From NCBI GenBank assembly GCA_034440575.1, contig JAOTOL010001470.1, positions 868,501-932,500 of the forward strand: a stretch of DNA of 64,000 nucleotides, in the 5' to 3' direction. Shown here piece after piece: positions 35,936 through 47,799 of the stretch. Under the pieces are notes generated by a model, which did no database searches, was not told the DNA's origin, and worked only from the letters and a program-made list of their open reading frames with translations. The DNA comes from Imbricaverruca yamaguchii. Its lineage: Eukaryota > Arthropoda > Thecostraca > Neoverrucidae. Each line of letters begins with the position of its first letter. Position 1 is the first letter of the stretch. The translations under genes and the position numbers were made by a program.

Positions 35936-36788
35936 TAAAACATATTATTGTATAGTCGTATATAACCAGGACATATTCACGAAAATTCGTCTCAGGTTAG
36001 TGACCTGAGCTGTATCAGTGGCCTGACCTGATCTAACAACACACTCTACACCACCTTTGGAATGAATGTCCGCATGTCTGTGCAATTTCATTGCATTGAA
36101 TTGCATTGGGAAATTTTTGTAAGACGCTGCAGAAAGAAACACGATCTTGCCTGCCCACCTACGTGCGGGACGAAATGATTAGCATAGTGTTATCTAGCAA
36201 CTACTGTGATCGGAACACTGCGTGATCTAAAATACAAAATTGCATCTCATAAAATGCAATGAATGTCCCATATGATACCAACATCTTCGGCGCTTTCTCG
36301 CCAGCCGTTTTTCATTTATACTCGAAACAACAATGGTGGAATGGTAACAACAGTCGTTCCCGCGTCCTGCGCGGGTTAACACTCACAGCAAAACACTATG
36401 TGTTCCGTAGCCAGCAAAAACAGTCATAATTTTAATAATTATGGCAACCGCATGGTAGTGGGATGCGTGGAATTTGCTCCCATATGTTGGTTTTATTACT
36501 ATTTCTCCATCGTAAGATGGCAAGTGTCGCTAGTATTTCATTCATGCTCTGACGAGAGATCGTCTCGCTAACACCGCCGTGGTGGCACTCTTTGCCATTT
36601 GATGCAGGACAGCATTTGATTACATGATGTGATTTGGCTTCTTCCAGTCCAGTATATCGATCGTTGATATTGCATGAATGAGATGTGTGTCAGAAACCAC
36701 AAAAACATTGCCTAGCTTCCGAAATTACAGCCCCCCTTGTCAAGGGATATTCCGCCGCGCCTCCCTGTGTACCCTGCCACTTGAGGAA
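35936..36788. other. Unassigned sequence upstream of the transposase-Ulp1 gene
   Basis: No coding region is recognised. The element carrying the transposase probably starts somewhere here, but I could not find its terminal repeat. Confidence 0.3.
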
Positions 36789-37090
36789 TATTCACCCAAC
36801 GATCAAAGCTTTTACACACAAATCCAGCTACTGTACATGGCTTGCACCGCCATTGACAATATTACCGATGTTAAGACGTTACTAACTTCAAATAGCGACT
36901 CGGAACCCGTCATCAAAGAAAGGATGAGAAAATAGCCAAGCACACACCGCACCTATGTGTTCCTAGAATATTCACCTGACGGCAAAATCTTTACACACAC
37001 ACAACTTAAAATAGCAACTTGAATCACTTCATCGCCTCAAAGACTAAGCGAACAGACCAACATACACCGTGCCATTGTGTAACCTACCAT
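36789..37090 (+). repeat. Tandem repeats ahead of the transposase gene
   Basis: Two copies about 178 bp apart share gaatattcacc, then aa-c-aa-(g/t)ctttacacac, then aaatagc-act and catcaaag or catcgcctcaaag, then a(c/g)ac-ca(a/c)acacaccg. Subterminal repeats are common in MULE-like elements, so they may belong to that element. Confidence 0.55.
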
Positions 37091-37138
37091 TTTCTGAATA
37101 ACATATCTTACAAAATGTTGTACACAGCCAGGCATCGG

Positions 37139-37230
37139 GACGGGGATGACCGAGTGGTTAAGGTGTTGGGCTCTGAGTACGAGCTGTCTGTTGAAAAATG
37201 TGTGTTGTCAGGTGAAAATTCCAGACACGG
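37139..37230 (+). mobile_element. tRNA-Ser/Leu-like SINE head
   Basis: Reads ggggatgaccgagtggttaa with ggtgttgggctctgag, the D-arm layout of a class II tRNA, and a degraded B-box-like ggtgaaaattcc about 55 bases later. A related head, better preserved, lies inverted at 56699-56795. It sits about 100 bp before the transposase start codon. Confidence 0.5.
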
Positions 37231-37325
37231 CAGTGTGCACAATGACAGGACAGACTGGTCTGTTGAATGCATAGGGTACACAGTGATTAGTTTTGTTCTG
37301 ATCCGTCTTCGCCTCTAGCGAGCAA

Positions 37326-40300
37326 ATGGATGCGGATAAAAAAATCGTTCAGCTGAAGTGCATACCATCGTCAGAAATGTTTATTGCTCATTATTCAAGT
37401 CTTGCCGAATTAGGACGTACACGAATGTGTGTTTTAATGTGGATACAAAAACGCTGGTCAGATGACAGAGGTCACTGCTTCTGCTGCGGAACGATATTTC
37501 AAGATATCAACAAACATTTTGCTCACGAGACTTTCGTGACAGCATTTATCATACGAATTACTTTCCAGTACTTCGCTCGAGAGCACCGCCAACACCAATG
37601 CCGGACTCTTTTTTTCTCAGCGAAGCAATTGAGAGCCGTTTGTGCTTTTCATATTAGTTTATTATATAATTATACTCTATCTAAGCAACTCATTATGTAC
37701 TGCAGCAATCATGCAAATCAAGTCACTAACGTGGATTTCCTGGGACATTTACAGGCGATGTCATCGGCCATCACATACACCATGGACCAACCTGATCCGG
37801 CCGGTATTCGTCAACCCCATGGCTGGATGTTCTGGAAGAGTGTAACAAGAAGACTTATAGTCTGCAAGAACCAGCGACGGAGGAAGTCAGCCCTTCGCCG
37901 AGCCAAATCACTGTGGTCGCTGTACCGAAGAAATTCAAACTTCCGAGCCTGGGTACTCAGTCTCACTGGCAACATCACAACACCCAGGACGCCGACACCA
38001 GACATCATTCACACATCCAGACCACCGACACCAGAAAGCACCCACGCACACAGGACCCAGGAAAGTATCCACAAACATATGGCAACAAAAAACATTCAAG
38101 CAGCTAGGGCACCAGAAGGCATGTACGCACCCGGGACACCAGAAAAAATCCACACGCCCAGAACACCAGAAACCATCCACCAGCCCAGGACATCGGAAAA
38201 CACACACAAACCGAGGATGCCGACACCAGATAGCAACTGTTCACCCAGGACACCGATGCCCAGCCCAAGTAGAGATTTCGACTACCGTAAATCAGCCCAT
38301 TCGCAGTCCACCATAATGACTATTTCCAGACGCACCTGGAACGAAATTTATGACGGAGAAATAAGAGAGGGGTGGACAAAAGTCATGAACAGAAAACTGA
38401 TGGAGATACTAAAGCCTGCATGCATCCTTGTCTTCAAAACCCGACGGGTCAAAAAACAAGAATCGCGCAAACGCACTGGACCGTTCTTCACGGCTAGCGC
38501 GCGCTGTAAAATCCCTGGCTGCCACACTTATCGACTGCACATGGAAAACCATCCGGAAGAGACAACGTCCAAACTGCTTGATGTCACAGTCATTAAATAT
38601 GGATCACCACGGCATGGCGACTTCTTTTCTCACCGCCGACTGACTGGAAAAGACCGAAGATCAGCTGCAGATATGGTAAACGTGCATGGAGTATACCAAG
38701 CACGTGGTATGCTGTTGGACGAGGCCCCAGAAAATCAACTGAGAGCAGGCAACCTTACGGAGGCACCACCTGCTCAAGTGCTTCGCCAGGCGGGATACGA
38801 GCGGCGGCAAAGCGGCAGGTATTCCTTGGACTGGTGTGAAGATATTGCGACCACCATGAGGGTATCCCAAGACGAAGATATTGTCAGCAAAAAACTGCCA
38901 GGGGGAGTTCACTTGGTAGGAAAGAACCCCCTGTCGGTGCACATGTACAGGGAACACTTCTTAAAAAAATTTGCAAAACAGCCATCTGTGATCCATGTAG
39001 ACGCCACCGGTGCAGTAACAAAGCAGGTGGGAGATAAACGACCTCTCCTCTACGTCATCCTAGCTAAAGCGGACGAGGGCACCAGCTATCCTCTGGGGCA
39101 AATGCTGTCAGAGAGCCACAGTGCTCCCTCAATCGGCCACTTTTTTAGCCAAACAGCCCGAGATTACAAAGTGGTAACAGGGGCGCAGTTCAAACCAAAG
39201 CGGATTGTTACCGATTATTCATGGGCGATCATACATGCAGCTGCCGAGGGAATCACGAAAACTAACCTCCTCACATATCTAGACGAGTGCTGGCAGAGTA
39301 TCCATGGAGAATGTCAACCACCTGAAACACTTCTCAGCTTGTGCTGTGCACATGTGAGTCAACAGCTGTCCAGAGAGCTGAAAAATATCAAACTCGCTAA
39401 AGAAACAAGGCAAAGTTACATGTGGCTGTTCGCAAAAGCCCAGCAGGCGACATCTCTTCAGGCCCTCGACCGACTGCTTCGGATAATCTGTAGACTTGCC
39501 CTGTCGACCAAGGAGGTAACCATCCTCGATATGAGCTACCCAGCTGGTAATGAGGACTCGCCAGATGACAGCGCGCGAGATGATTCTCATCGTACACGCT
39601 TCAGGGTGAAGTCAACGTATCGCACGAAAACAAAGTTTGGAAGACACTTTGATCGCGTCCGGCCGGAGGTCGAATCCGAGTTGAACCAAGATGATAAGCA
39701 AGGAGAGACTATCACAAACCCATTTTATTGTCCGCGTATGTTGAGGTATATGTTAGGAACTATCATGCCTCTCGCCCCACTGTGGGCACATCTTCTGAGC
39801 AAGAAGACGACTTCTAATGCCTGTGTTGAGAGCTTCATGAGAGTTCTGAAAAAAGAGATGCTGCGAGGTCGGCGTCGGATGCATCCGGGTGACTTTGTCC
39901 GAGTTCTTCTAAAAGATACAGCGCGTAGAATCAAACAAGACTCCATGCCGTACCGTCCAATGGCCAGCAAAAAGCAGTGGAAAAGAAGAACTTCCGTATC
40001 ATCCAATACAATACTGGAGGAGGAAGGATGGAATAAAAGAGGACAACCCGCGACAAAAACACGAACCTACCTGAGCAGGAAAACCCCACCAACCAGCATG
40101 CAAGATGTTCTGTCGGTCAAGAGATCGCAGCATGATTCCGATGCTGTACCTTCATCCGGATCCACCATTCACAGTACCTATTTCCAACACAAATCCTACC
40201 ATACTGAGGAAAAAGTCGAATGTGAAGCAGAAGGAGCGTCAATGACGAAAGAACAAGAACACGAGGCAAATATCTCAGAGACGCAACCTGAGGAGAATGT

Positions 40301-41078
40301 AATAGATCTATCACAGGAAGAACATCTATCAGCTGAGGAAACAACGACTCCACCCAATACGCATCTGGGATTCGTGTCACATAGTGACATGGCATCTCTG
40401 TCCGGCACAAACTGGCTAAATGATAATATTTTGGCAGCTTTCATGGGAACAGAAGTTGAAAGAACGGGAGCATCAGTGGCGATATTTGCTGCGCAGTTCC
40501 TACAAGTGCTGAAGGCTTGCGACATCAGTACTGCCTTGCGTGACGCTGCAGCGCGGCACACCGAGCTGCAGCGTCCAGTCTGGATCTTGCCAGTAAACTC
40601 TTTCGGGAATATGCACTGGTCCCTGGTAGTTGTAGACTTCACAACACAGATCATCGGCTGCTTCGACTCCTTAGGATATTCTATCACCAAGGCTGAAATG
40701 ACACTTCTCCAAAAATTCATCGTTCTGACAAGGCCAAGAGCCTCCCTGCAGTGGCATCGATGGCGATACGCTTGCCCTTACAATGTAGACAGGCAGCAAG
40801 ACGGCAGCAGCTGCGGAGTGCACATCTGCCTGTATGTGCACATCATGCTCTCGGGAATTCGACGAAACATGAACCTCGGTCGTCAAGAAATTGCGGCAAC
40901 ACGAGCCTATATAAGGAACCAAATTATAACGTCAAAAAAGTGTCCAAATGCATTTGTAGGAACGTTATCTAAGGGACAGGATATAAAAATGTTTGTTGTC
41001 GCTCCTGCAAAAATGGAGCACCACATGGACTGGCAAGGGCTTCTCATAAAAATGGGATCAAGTGCTCTGAATGAATGA
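37326..41078 (+). CDS. MULE-like DDE transposase fused to a Ulp1/C48 SUMO-protease domain
   Basis: One uninterrupted 1250-codon frame. Near residue 50 is a Cys-His cluster (CFCCGTIF, then NKHFAHE). Residues about 220-320 are a Thr/Pro-rich degenerate repeat (PRTPETIH-like units). The transposase core has IHVDATG (D559), PLGQMLSESHSAPSIGHFF, then IVTDYSWA (D630), SLCCAHVSQQL, and SNACVESFMRVLK (E835), the layout of MULE-type DDE enzymes. A Ser/Glu-rich linker leads to the C48 domain: LSGTNWLNDNIL, MHWSLVVVD (H1097), CFDSLG (D1114), QQDGSSCG (Q1157 or Q1158, C1163), so the protease triad and Gln are intact. MULE and KDZ transposons are known to carry Ulp1-like proteases; which family this is needs alignment. 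An undamaged frame suggests recent activity or selection. No terminal repeats were identified. Confidence 0.82.
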   Translation: MDADKKIVQLKCIPSSEMFIAHYSSLAELGRTRMCVLMWIQKRWSDDRGHCFCCGTIFQDINKHFAHETFVTAFIIRITFQYFAREHRQHQCRTLFFSAKQLRAVCAFHISLLYNYTLSKQLIMYCSNHANQVTNVDFLGHLQAMSSAITYTMDQPDPAGIRQPHGWMFWKSVTRRLIVCKNQRRRKSALRRAKSLWSLYRRNSNFRAWVLSLTGNITTPRTPTPDIIHTSRPPTPESTHAHRTQESIHKHMATKNIQAARAPEGMYAPGTPEKIHTPRTPETIHQPRTSENTHKPRMPTPDSNCSPRTPMPSPSRDFDYRKSAHSQSTIMTISRRTWNEIYDGEIREGWTKVMNRKLMEILKPACILVFKTRRVKKQESRKRTGPFFTASARCKIPGCHTYRLHMENHPEETTSKLLDVTVIKYGSPRHGDFFSHRRLTGKDRRSAADMVNVHGVYQARGMLLDEAPENQLRAGNLTEAPPAQVLRQAGYERRQSGRYSLDWCEDIATTMRVSQDEDIVSKKLPGGVHLVGKNPLSVHMYREHFLKKFAKQPSVIHVDATGAVTKQVGDKRPLLYVILAKADEGTSYPLGQMLSESHSAPSIGHFFSQTARDYKVVTGAQFKPKRIVTDYSWAIIHAAAEGITKTNLLTYLDECWQSIHGECQPPETLLSLCCAHVSQQLSRELKNIKLAKETRQSYMWLFAKAQQATSLQALDRLLRIICRLALSTKEVTILDMSYPAGNEDSPDDSARDDSHRTRFRVKSTYRTKTKFGRHFDRVRPEVESELNQDDKQGETITNPFYCPRMLRYMLGTIMPLAPLWAHLLSKKTTSNACVESFMRVLKKEMLRGRRRMHPGDFVRVLLKDTARRIKQDSMPYRPMASKKQWKRRTSVSSNTILEEEGWNKRGQPATKTRTYLSRKTPPTSMQDVLSVKRSQHDSDAVPSSGSTIHSTYFQHKSYHTEEKVECEAEGASMTKEQEHEANISETQPEENVIDLSQEEHLSAEETTTPPNTHLGFVSHSDMASLSGTNWLNDNILAAFMGTEVERTGASVAIFAAQFLQVLKACDISTALRDAAARHTELQRPVWILPVNSFGNMHWSLVVVDFTTQIIGCFDSLGYSITKAEMTLLQKFIVLTRPRASLQWHRWRYACPYNVDRQQDGSSCGVHICLYVHIMLSGIRRNMNLGRQEIAATRAYIRNQIITSKKCPNAFVGTLSKGQDIKMFVVAPAKMEHHMDWQGLLIKMGSSALNE

Positions 41079-42180
41079 GGAACCAGATGGCATACAAAAC
41101 CGACCGTTATGAGGCCTGCTGCACATCAACATGGCACTACTGCCCTTACCCGACTTCTGCAACTACTTGGCGTGTATTCCGCATATCGCAGCTGGGCACT
41201 GTGAAGTGCAACACGACCCTTAGTCACCCGATGTCGTGCCAGAACTCATGGCAGTACCTTGCAGGCGAATGGGTGGCTCGGCGGAAGCCAGCGACGGGCA
41301 GGACTGGCGGCTTAAGTGTGCTCTGTGTTTGTTGGGTATGATCAGGATTTGTGTTTGGTTTGGCCGGAGGAATACGTTTTGGTCATATATACTCCTTACT
41401 GAATAGGGCCCATGCTGCACCTGCCCAAACCCCTCACAATGTTCATATGTTCCGCGCTCAGCAGTCTAGTGGCTAGTTTGTTTATGTTTGACATAAATTA
41501 GAGTGATGTGACTGAACGTCTGAGCTTGTTCATCGTGTTGAAGTGTTGTGAGCATTATCTCGGAACTGTGTGCTTTGAGCATTCCATCGCGTTGACGGTA
41601 CTCTGGCCAATGGCATTGTGTGCACCCGATGACTCCCACCCACTGGGACACTCCCTGCCACGTCCTGTGAGAGTGGTCGTCCTCTGTTGAGCCAAGCAAC
41701 GTATCCTGGCCAGCAGCGAGTACAACTCGCACAAGCTTTCCAGATCTTGCGTCGCCTCGCTCTAAATCTTCACCTACAGTAGCTGGATTAAAACGTGTTG
41801 CTACATGTAGCCTGGTACGGCGAACAGGACACCCTGAGGACTGGAAATGTCGCTCGAGTGAAGCTGAGAGTAGTACTTGTTTCAAATGGATTCAGTGCAG
41901 ATCAGTGAGCGTGTTTGCCGTCTTGATCATGGAGATTCATGTCAAGCTTCAATATCAAAGGTCTCATAATGTTTATAGCGTTTTTGATAACCAACCATTC
42001 TCCAACATTACGACATTAGCATTACGTTCGTGCTGCGGCAGCTGCTCATTGTCAGGATGGCAATTGCATTGGGAAGTGTTCTTAAGTGTGCTACGAGCGG
42101 GGCCAGATGCCGAGGAATTTGTCTTCAACCATTGGAACATCAGTTCTTTTTTCCAGCATCATACATTTTTTCGATAGTAC
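41079..42180. other. Downstream flank of the transposase gene; nothing recognised
   Basis: Overlapping short frames at 41466-41885 on the minus strand and others show no domain. This may include the 3' end of the transposon. Confidence 0.35.
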
Positions 42181-43265
42181 ATAGATGCTGAGAAATCATA
42201 GCATGCGTCCTTGACCTCTGAAGGTCAAAGCTTTCAATGTGATGGAAAATGACGCCGCCATTGCGATTAACGCGCAAAGTACTTTCTATTTCCAAATGGT
42301 ACACCCAAACTGGGATTCCTGGTGTTTGACGACTCTGAATCAATGGTCGAATGTAAATATGGTGGGGATACCTTTGGCTCTGTAGGGCTTATTTTTTAAT
42401 GTGACGCAAAACGGTTTTCCCCATTGAAATCAGCGCATTCAAGAGCATACCAGAGCACATTTTAGGCCAAATCGTAGGGGTCCGGGGTCAACGTCCTTGC
42501 TGAACAACCAGCGTCTTTGACCTCTGGAGGTCAAAGTTTCCAATATGATGCGAAATGACTGCCACCGCTGTACTCAGCGAGTCGAGTACTATATGTATGC
42601 AAGGATTCATGAGCATCACAGGGGTCCGGGTGTTTAACGAATCTGAATCTCAACGGTCGAATGTAAATATGGTGGATAAACATTTGGCTCTGTAGGGCTT
42701 ATTTTTCAATGTGACGCAAAATGGTTTTCACCATTGAACTCAGCACATTGACGAGCATACAATAGCATATTTTAGTCCAAATCGTATCGTACGGAGTCAA
42801 CGTCCTTGCTGAACAACCAGCGTCCTTGACCTCTGGAGGTCAAAGTTTCCAATGTGATGCGAAATGACTGCCACTACTGTAATCAGCGAACCGAGTACTA
42901 TATGTATGCAAGGATTCATGAGAATCGCAGGGGTCCGGTTCGACGATGTCGAACTTCGATGACCACTGGAGGTCAAGGCTTTCAATGTGACGGTAAATGA
43001 ATGGTACCACTGTAATGAACATTATTTGCTCTATCAATGTGCAAACTTTTGCAAAAATCGTAGGGGTCCGGTTGAATGACCTTGAAATTGGATTGCCTCT
43101 GGAGGTCAAACTTCTCAATGTGATGGAATATAAATGCTGCCGCTGTAATAAGCACACATAGTAACACATGTGTGCAATCTGTCGTCGAAATCGTAGGGGT
43201 CCGAGTTAACGACCTTGAACAAATTTGCCCTCTGGAAGTCAAAGTTCTTAATGTGATGGGAAGTA
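42181..43265 (-). repeat. Composite tandem-repeat block, inverted copy
   Basis: Read on the minus strand, this repeats the unit order of 18800-20160: the diverged sub-monomers with cggacccctacgattt, then large units about 300 bp apart with tgacctccagaggtca. Similarity runs over most of the 1.1 kb. It carries one fewer large unit than the forward block. The two blocks are about 23 kb apart in opposite orientation. Confidence 0.85.
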
Positions 43266-44720
43266 ACTGGCACCGCTGTGATTATGTGTTGCAGAGCACA
43301 TCCTCAATCAAACTTGACGTTATCGGGTTGCATGACAGAGCTCACTCCCTTATGAACAAAAATCCACCAAGCTAAAATGGAAAACAGGATGATGGAGACC
43401 ACTTCCAAGCCAATCAGTTATCAGGATCGACCAGAATAGAAATAAAGGCTATGCGGCTTGGTTTTCTCTGGCTCCGGCATCCCGTACGTGATTGGCTTGT
43501 AGCACGATACCAGAGCCCGGGCTTGTATCACGCAGGCTGGGATGTGAACTCCAAATCAGCTGCAGAAAGCCTTCAGCGTGAGAAACCACCAACATTGAGA
43601 TCGAGTAACAATGATGGCTCCAGGGGCTGAAAGATGAACAATTATATACTGATCACTTGCGGTGTTTTCAGTTTTCTTGCCGGAGTACCTTTCAGCCAAA
43701 CTGAAAAGGCTGCAAATGTGCTACCGCAAATCATAGGCGTATGAACGTCTCAAAAAGTGGGAGGATCAGGGTCAACAGCAGAGGCGCACCCAGGAATTTC
43801 GCAAAGTGCCGCAGTTGAACACTTGGATAGAGAACCCGACAATTTTAATAGTGAACATACAACTTTCATTGCTAAGGAGGGGATAGGCCCCCTGGGCGCG
43901 CCTATGCTTAACAGCAACTTGTTGTCCTGAAGAAGAACGATCATCGCAGTATAATTATTCTCAAATTAACACTTCTCGCTGGACCTGGAACACTTCTTCA
44001 CGACCGAGGGATTCTTTTGTAATAGTAGGTTTATCTTCCTGGTGCGAGTGAAACAATGAAGTATTTCTGTTCAAGCAAAATTTCTTCAATTTCCGCTATA
44101 TGGTGAGTGTGTATGTGCGTGGGGGTAGCAAGCTTATTGGCCTTCCTCATGTACATGTGGTGTGCCCTAGCTTCCATGATATAGTACAAATATAGCATAG
44201 TACGTCTTTAAGATGTCCCCCGTTGTAAATGTTCACCGATGATGGTGATGAGAAAGAATATGGAAGAAAGTAGCTTACTTGCTGGCCCATGGCAAAAGAA
44301 GTGTCATCACTGATGCTGGAGAGGATGAGAAACAGGGAAGACGGGTGATCGCCGGTTGAAAATTCTTTGATCTGGTTTGTGGCAGACAAAGATTGGGACT
44401 GCTCCAATGCCAAGATTGTGGGGGAACTACTCCCATGCCCCCACTTCGTTACGCCACTGGGCATGCCACAATATTTTTATTGCTTAACAACGATGTCTAT
44501 GGAATACATGGCACAAAATCTACATTGATATGCCCATTTAACTGCTTGCACCATATGTCGTGTTTTCAGAATTATACACCCTGCAATCGGCATAAATTTA
44601 TCTCCCCGTCTTCGAGGTTCTTAAATATCGGCCTGGAGGAACACATCACTGGACGATGAAAAGCATTACTAGTAGTCTCCGTTGTAATTCGATGTTCCAG
44701 CACTTTTAATCCAAATGTCT
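43266..44720. other. Unassigned sequence
   Basis: No gene, element end or repeat array is supported. Short frames at 43750-44659 lack domains. Confidence 0.35.
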
Positions 44721-44724
44721 TTAT

Positions 44725-44859
44725 TGAATAGATTCTGGGATCAGAGGCTTTGCTAAGCAGAGCTTATTGCATATCCCATGAGCCCACCATCTGACCGAAC
44801 CATTTCTGTTGAACGACATAACTTGAATTCAATGTTTGACTTGCTGCCAACGCCACTAC
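44725..44859 (-). mobile_element. SINE 3' region interrupted by the BEL/Pao element
   Basis: gctaagcagagcttattgc and gagcccaccatctgaccg match the body of the SINE at 8090-8427 in the same orientation. Homology fades approaching 44859, where the LTR starts. The SINE does not resume beyond the other LTR. Confidence 0.6.
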
Positions 44860-45525
44860 TGCGAGAATTCTGCGCGCACATATTAATCACAGCATTTGAA
44901 ATACAAGCGTTAAATACATACATACATAACAATGCCACTTATTATCATTGCAACCACAACATTATAGTGCCACCATACTATCCCAACTCGAATGGTGTCC
45001 CGTCCTTCGATCCCTTTCAGGGGCAGGAGGGCCGGGCTGCTTGGCTTCGAGCGGTCACCTTCGGGGTCACGTTACAGTGATTCATACGGGTCGGCGCTTT
45101 GTCAGCGTCGGCCGCGACACGTGAGCAGTGGTCGGCCTCGGCAGTGAGACGCAAGAAGGGGTGGAGTGCGTGCTGCGTAAGCGCGTGGGACGAACGCTTG
45201 GACTGACCAAACTACGACTACGACTACCAGTCAACTTTAACTTACCGGTGCTAGGGCTCACAAAACTCTAGCATCAAAGTGGATCAATATTCACAGAGTG
45301 CTGTGACTACCTGAAGTAATCGAAAGGTAAGCCCGGCCTCCGTGATTGCCCATTGACGTTGCGTTCCCCGTGTTCATTACCTGCTACTGCCTATTCCATA
45401 ATACCTCACTCGCCTATTAATTTCCTGAACTAATCAGACACCAAAACAAACAATTTCTTACGAACACAATTCAACTTCAACACCATCGATATCATCTGTG
45501 TAGGGTTCACAAAATAATTCTTACA
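44860..45525 (+). repeat. 5' LTR of the BEL/Pao element
   Basis: Begins TGCGAGAATTCTG and ends ATTCTTACA. By eye it differs from the 3' LTR by a single C in the gttccccgtg run. Confidence 0.93.
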
Positions 45526-45813
45526 CAGATAACTGTGAATATTGTTTTTGGTGAATTGTACGTCGCACTAGCGGTCTAATTCAACCGGATCATTCATTGG
45601 CCACACACACATTGTTTTCTCGACAATCGGTTCTTTGTCGTTTGGCAAGGTTTTCATCTGGCTTTTCGGCAAGCTTTTCGCACAGAATTTGGGAGGATTT
45701 TCGCTTAGCTCTCGGCGGGATTCCGCCCAGCTTTTTCGCCTACATTTTCGCCTATATTTTCGCCTAGATTTACGCCTACACCGTTGCTTGTCAACAATTT
45801 TGTTGCTTTTCAC

Positions 45814-47760
45814 CATGGATCAGTCGAAAACTGCTCGTTCAAACTGCAGACGCACTTTCACAAGAATCAACAGAAATGTGTTGAAACACATCGCATGCAA
45901 AGAAGCCCCCGAGCTAGTTCAAGACGGCTGGGCTGAACTGACCACGGCATGGTCTGATGTTCAAAGCAAACATGACGACTACATATCCCTTCTTACTGAG
46001 GAAGAAAACCTTGACAAGGAAGAATCGTGGATAAGCGAGCTTTACGATGCTTTTTCCGAAACCAAGAAAGCCGTTTTTGATCACACAAAGACAATGGTGA
46101 AACCCCCGAAAGAAGAACATCGTGATGGATTACGATCATCTGCTGGATGCATCAAGCTACCGGACGTTCAGAAATTGAAGATGCCAATCTTCTCTGGATC
46201 ACAAGACGATGTCATGAGTTTCAATGACTTCTTACACATGTTCGACGACCTCATTGGCGGCAACACCATCTACAGTGACGCAGCCAAGCTGATGTATTTG
46301 AAAACTTACCTGCGCGGCTGTGCCTTGGATACCATAAAACACCTCTCGAACGAGGAGAGCAACTACCCTATCGCAAGGAAGTTCTTGACTGGCGAGTTCC
46401 TTGACGAGGACGTCATAGTCGAGCAGCACATCAGAAGCTACATGAGTTGACGCCCCCACCAGCGAGGGACTTCGCCGCAATCAGGACGTTTTTCAATGCT
46501 GCGCGTGTTTCCGTCTATGAGCTCAAGACCTTCGGTTACGACGCTTTGGAGGAAAGCACCTTGGGCAGCAAGATTGTCAGCTTCATGATCTGTGAGAAAC
46601 TCCCGACTAACTTCAAGTCAAAACTCGGCGCCCTCCTGAAAACTGACTTCCCCAAGTACCAAGCAACTGCTTGAAAACTACAACGAAGTCATCAAATCCT
46701 TGATGCGAACTACTACTCCTCAAGTGAAGACTGAAGCGAAGCAGGTCAAGGAACTACCTGGGATGAGGTCAAACCTCTCCAAGTCGTTCAACCCGCAGAA
46801 GCGACTGCAGCAACGTGGTGCATCGACGTGGCAGGAAGGCAAGGCTTCACTGCAGACGTTCCACACTGAAGCAGAGCATACGATGGGGAAGTCATCGAAG
46901 CTTGGCAACCCAAGTCCTTCAGCTTCAACCGAGAGGTTCAAGGCATGCAAAATGTGTGAAGGTGCTCACTCCATGTTCAAATGTACCACATTCACAACGC
47001 CACATACGAGAATTCAACGTCTCAAGGAACTCAACCTGTGCTCCAGATGCAGTGGAGCACACAAACTTACTGAATGTAAAGGCCGAACAACAGGGCTCAC
47101 GTATCCGTGCAACATTTGCAGTAGCAAACAACACATCGCAGCTGTGTGCGTCGTCAAACCCGGCGAACCCACTCAACTTCAAAGCAGTCTGCGCATCATC
47201 TGTAACAATACACACAAAGGACAGTCCGTTCTACTCCCATCGATGTCCATTCTCATGCATGTCAACGACGGAGAAGTCTGCGAACGCGTCAGGTGCATGG
47301 TAGACTACGGTTCGCAAGCCTCGTACATTAGCCAGCAGTTAGCAAATAAATTGGGATTCTGCTCTGAATCGCCACGGACCCAATACAAGGTAAAAACCTG
47401 TATCGGGGTACAAGACGTCAGCTACAAGACAGTTACGTGTGACGTCATCTTCACACCTACAGCCTGCACCAGACACGACTTCTAGTCGATGAACAGATGA
47501 ACCTGCAGTACACCATCCCCGGCGTCAAGGATCTCGTCGATACACTCAAGACACAAGGTGTACGACTCGCAGATTCGTTCTTCAATGATATGTCCTCAGA
47601 CACAATCGGAGACTTTGACTGTCTTCTTGGAGCTGACATCATCAGCACTCTGAAGCCTCTGAGAACAGTTGATCTAGGTCAAGGTACTGCCCTGGAAGTG
47701 CTGGACGGCCTCCTTCTTTTCGGAGACATTCAGTCCTATCTTCACGGAGTAGACGTCATG
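45814..47760 (+). pseudogene. BEL/Pao gag and protease region, frame-broken
   Basis: Gag starts at ATG 45814 (MDQSKTARSNCR) and stays open to 46447, then is continued in other frames at 46447-46674 and 46700-47485. The third segment has two Cys-rich knuckles (CKMCEGAHSMFKC and CSRCSGAHKLTEC, then CNICSSKQHIAAVC), followed by an aspartic-protease-like VDYGSQASYIS. Here Tyr replaces the usual Ser or Thr after the catalytic Asp. A later segment, 47497-47760, continues the protease (FDCLLGADII). At least three frame breaks separate these parts, so this copy does not appear to make a working gag-protease. I describe the breaks only. Confidence 0.85.
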
Positions 47761-47799
47761 AGAATGTCAACCCAAGAAGACAACAGTGACGAGCAAGGC

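Noticed and set aside
45635..45813. Extension of gag upstream of the ATG at 45814
   Set aside because: The open frame extends to 45635, but the Phe- and Arg-rich text is a low-complexity leader. The ATG at 45814 has a good context and starts gag-like sequence.
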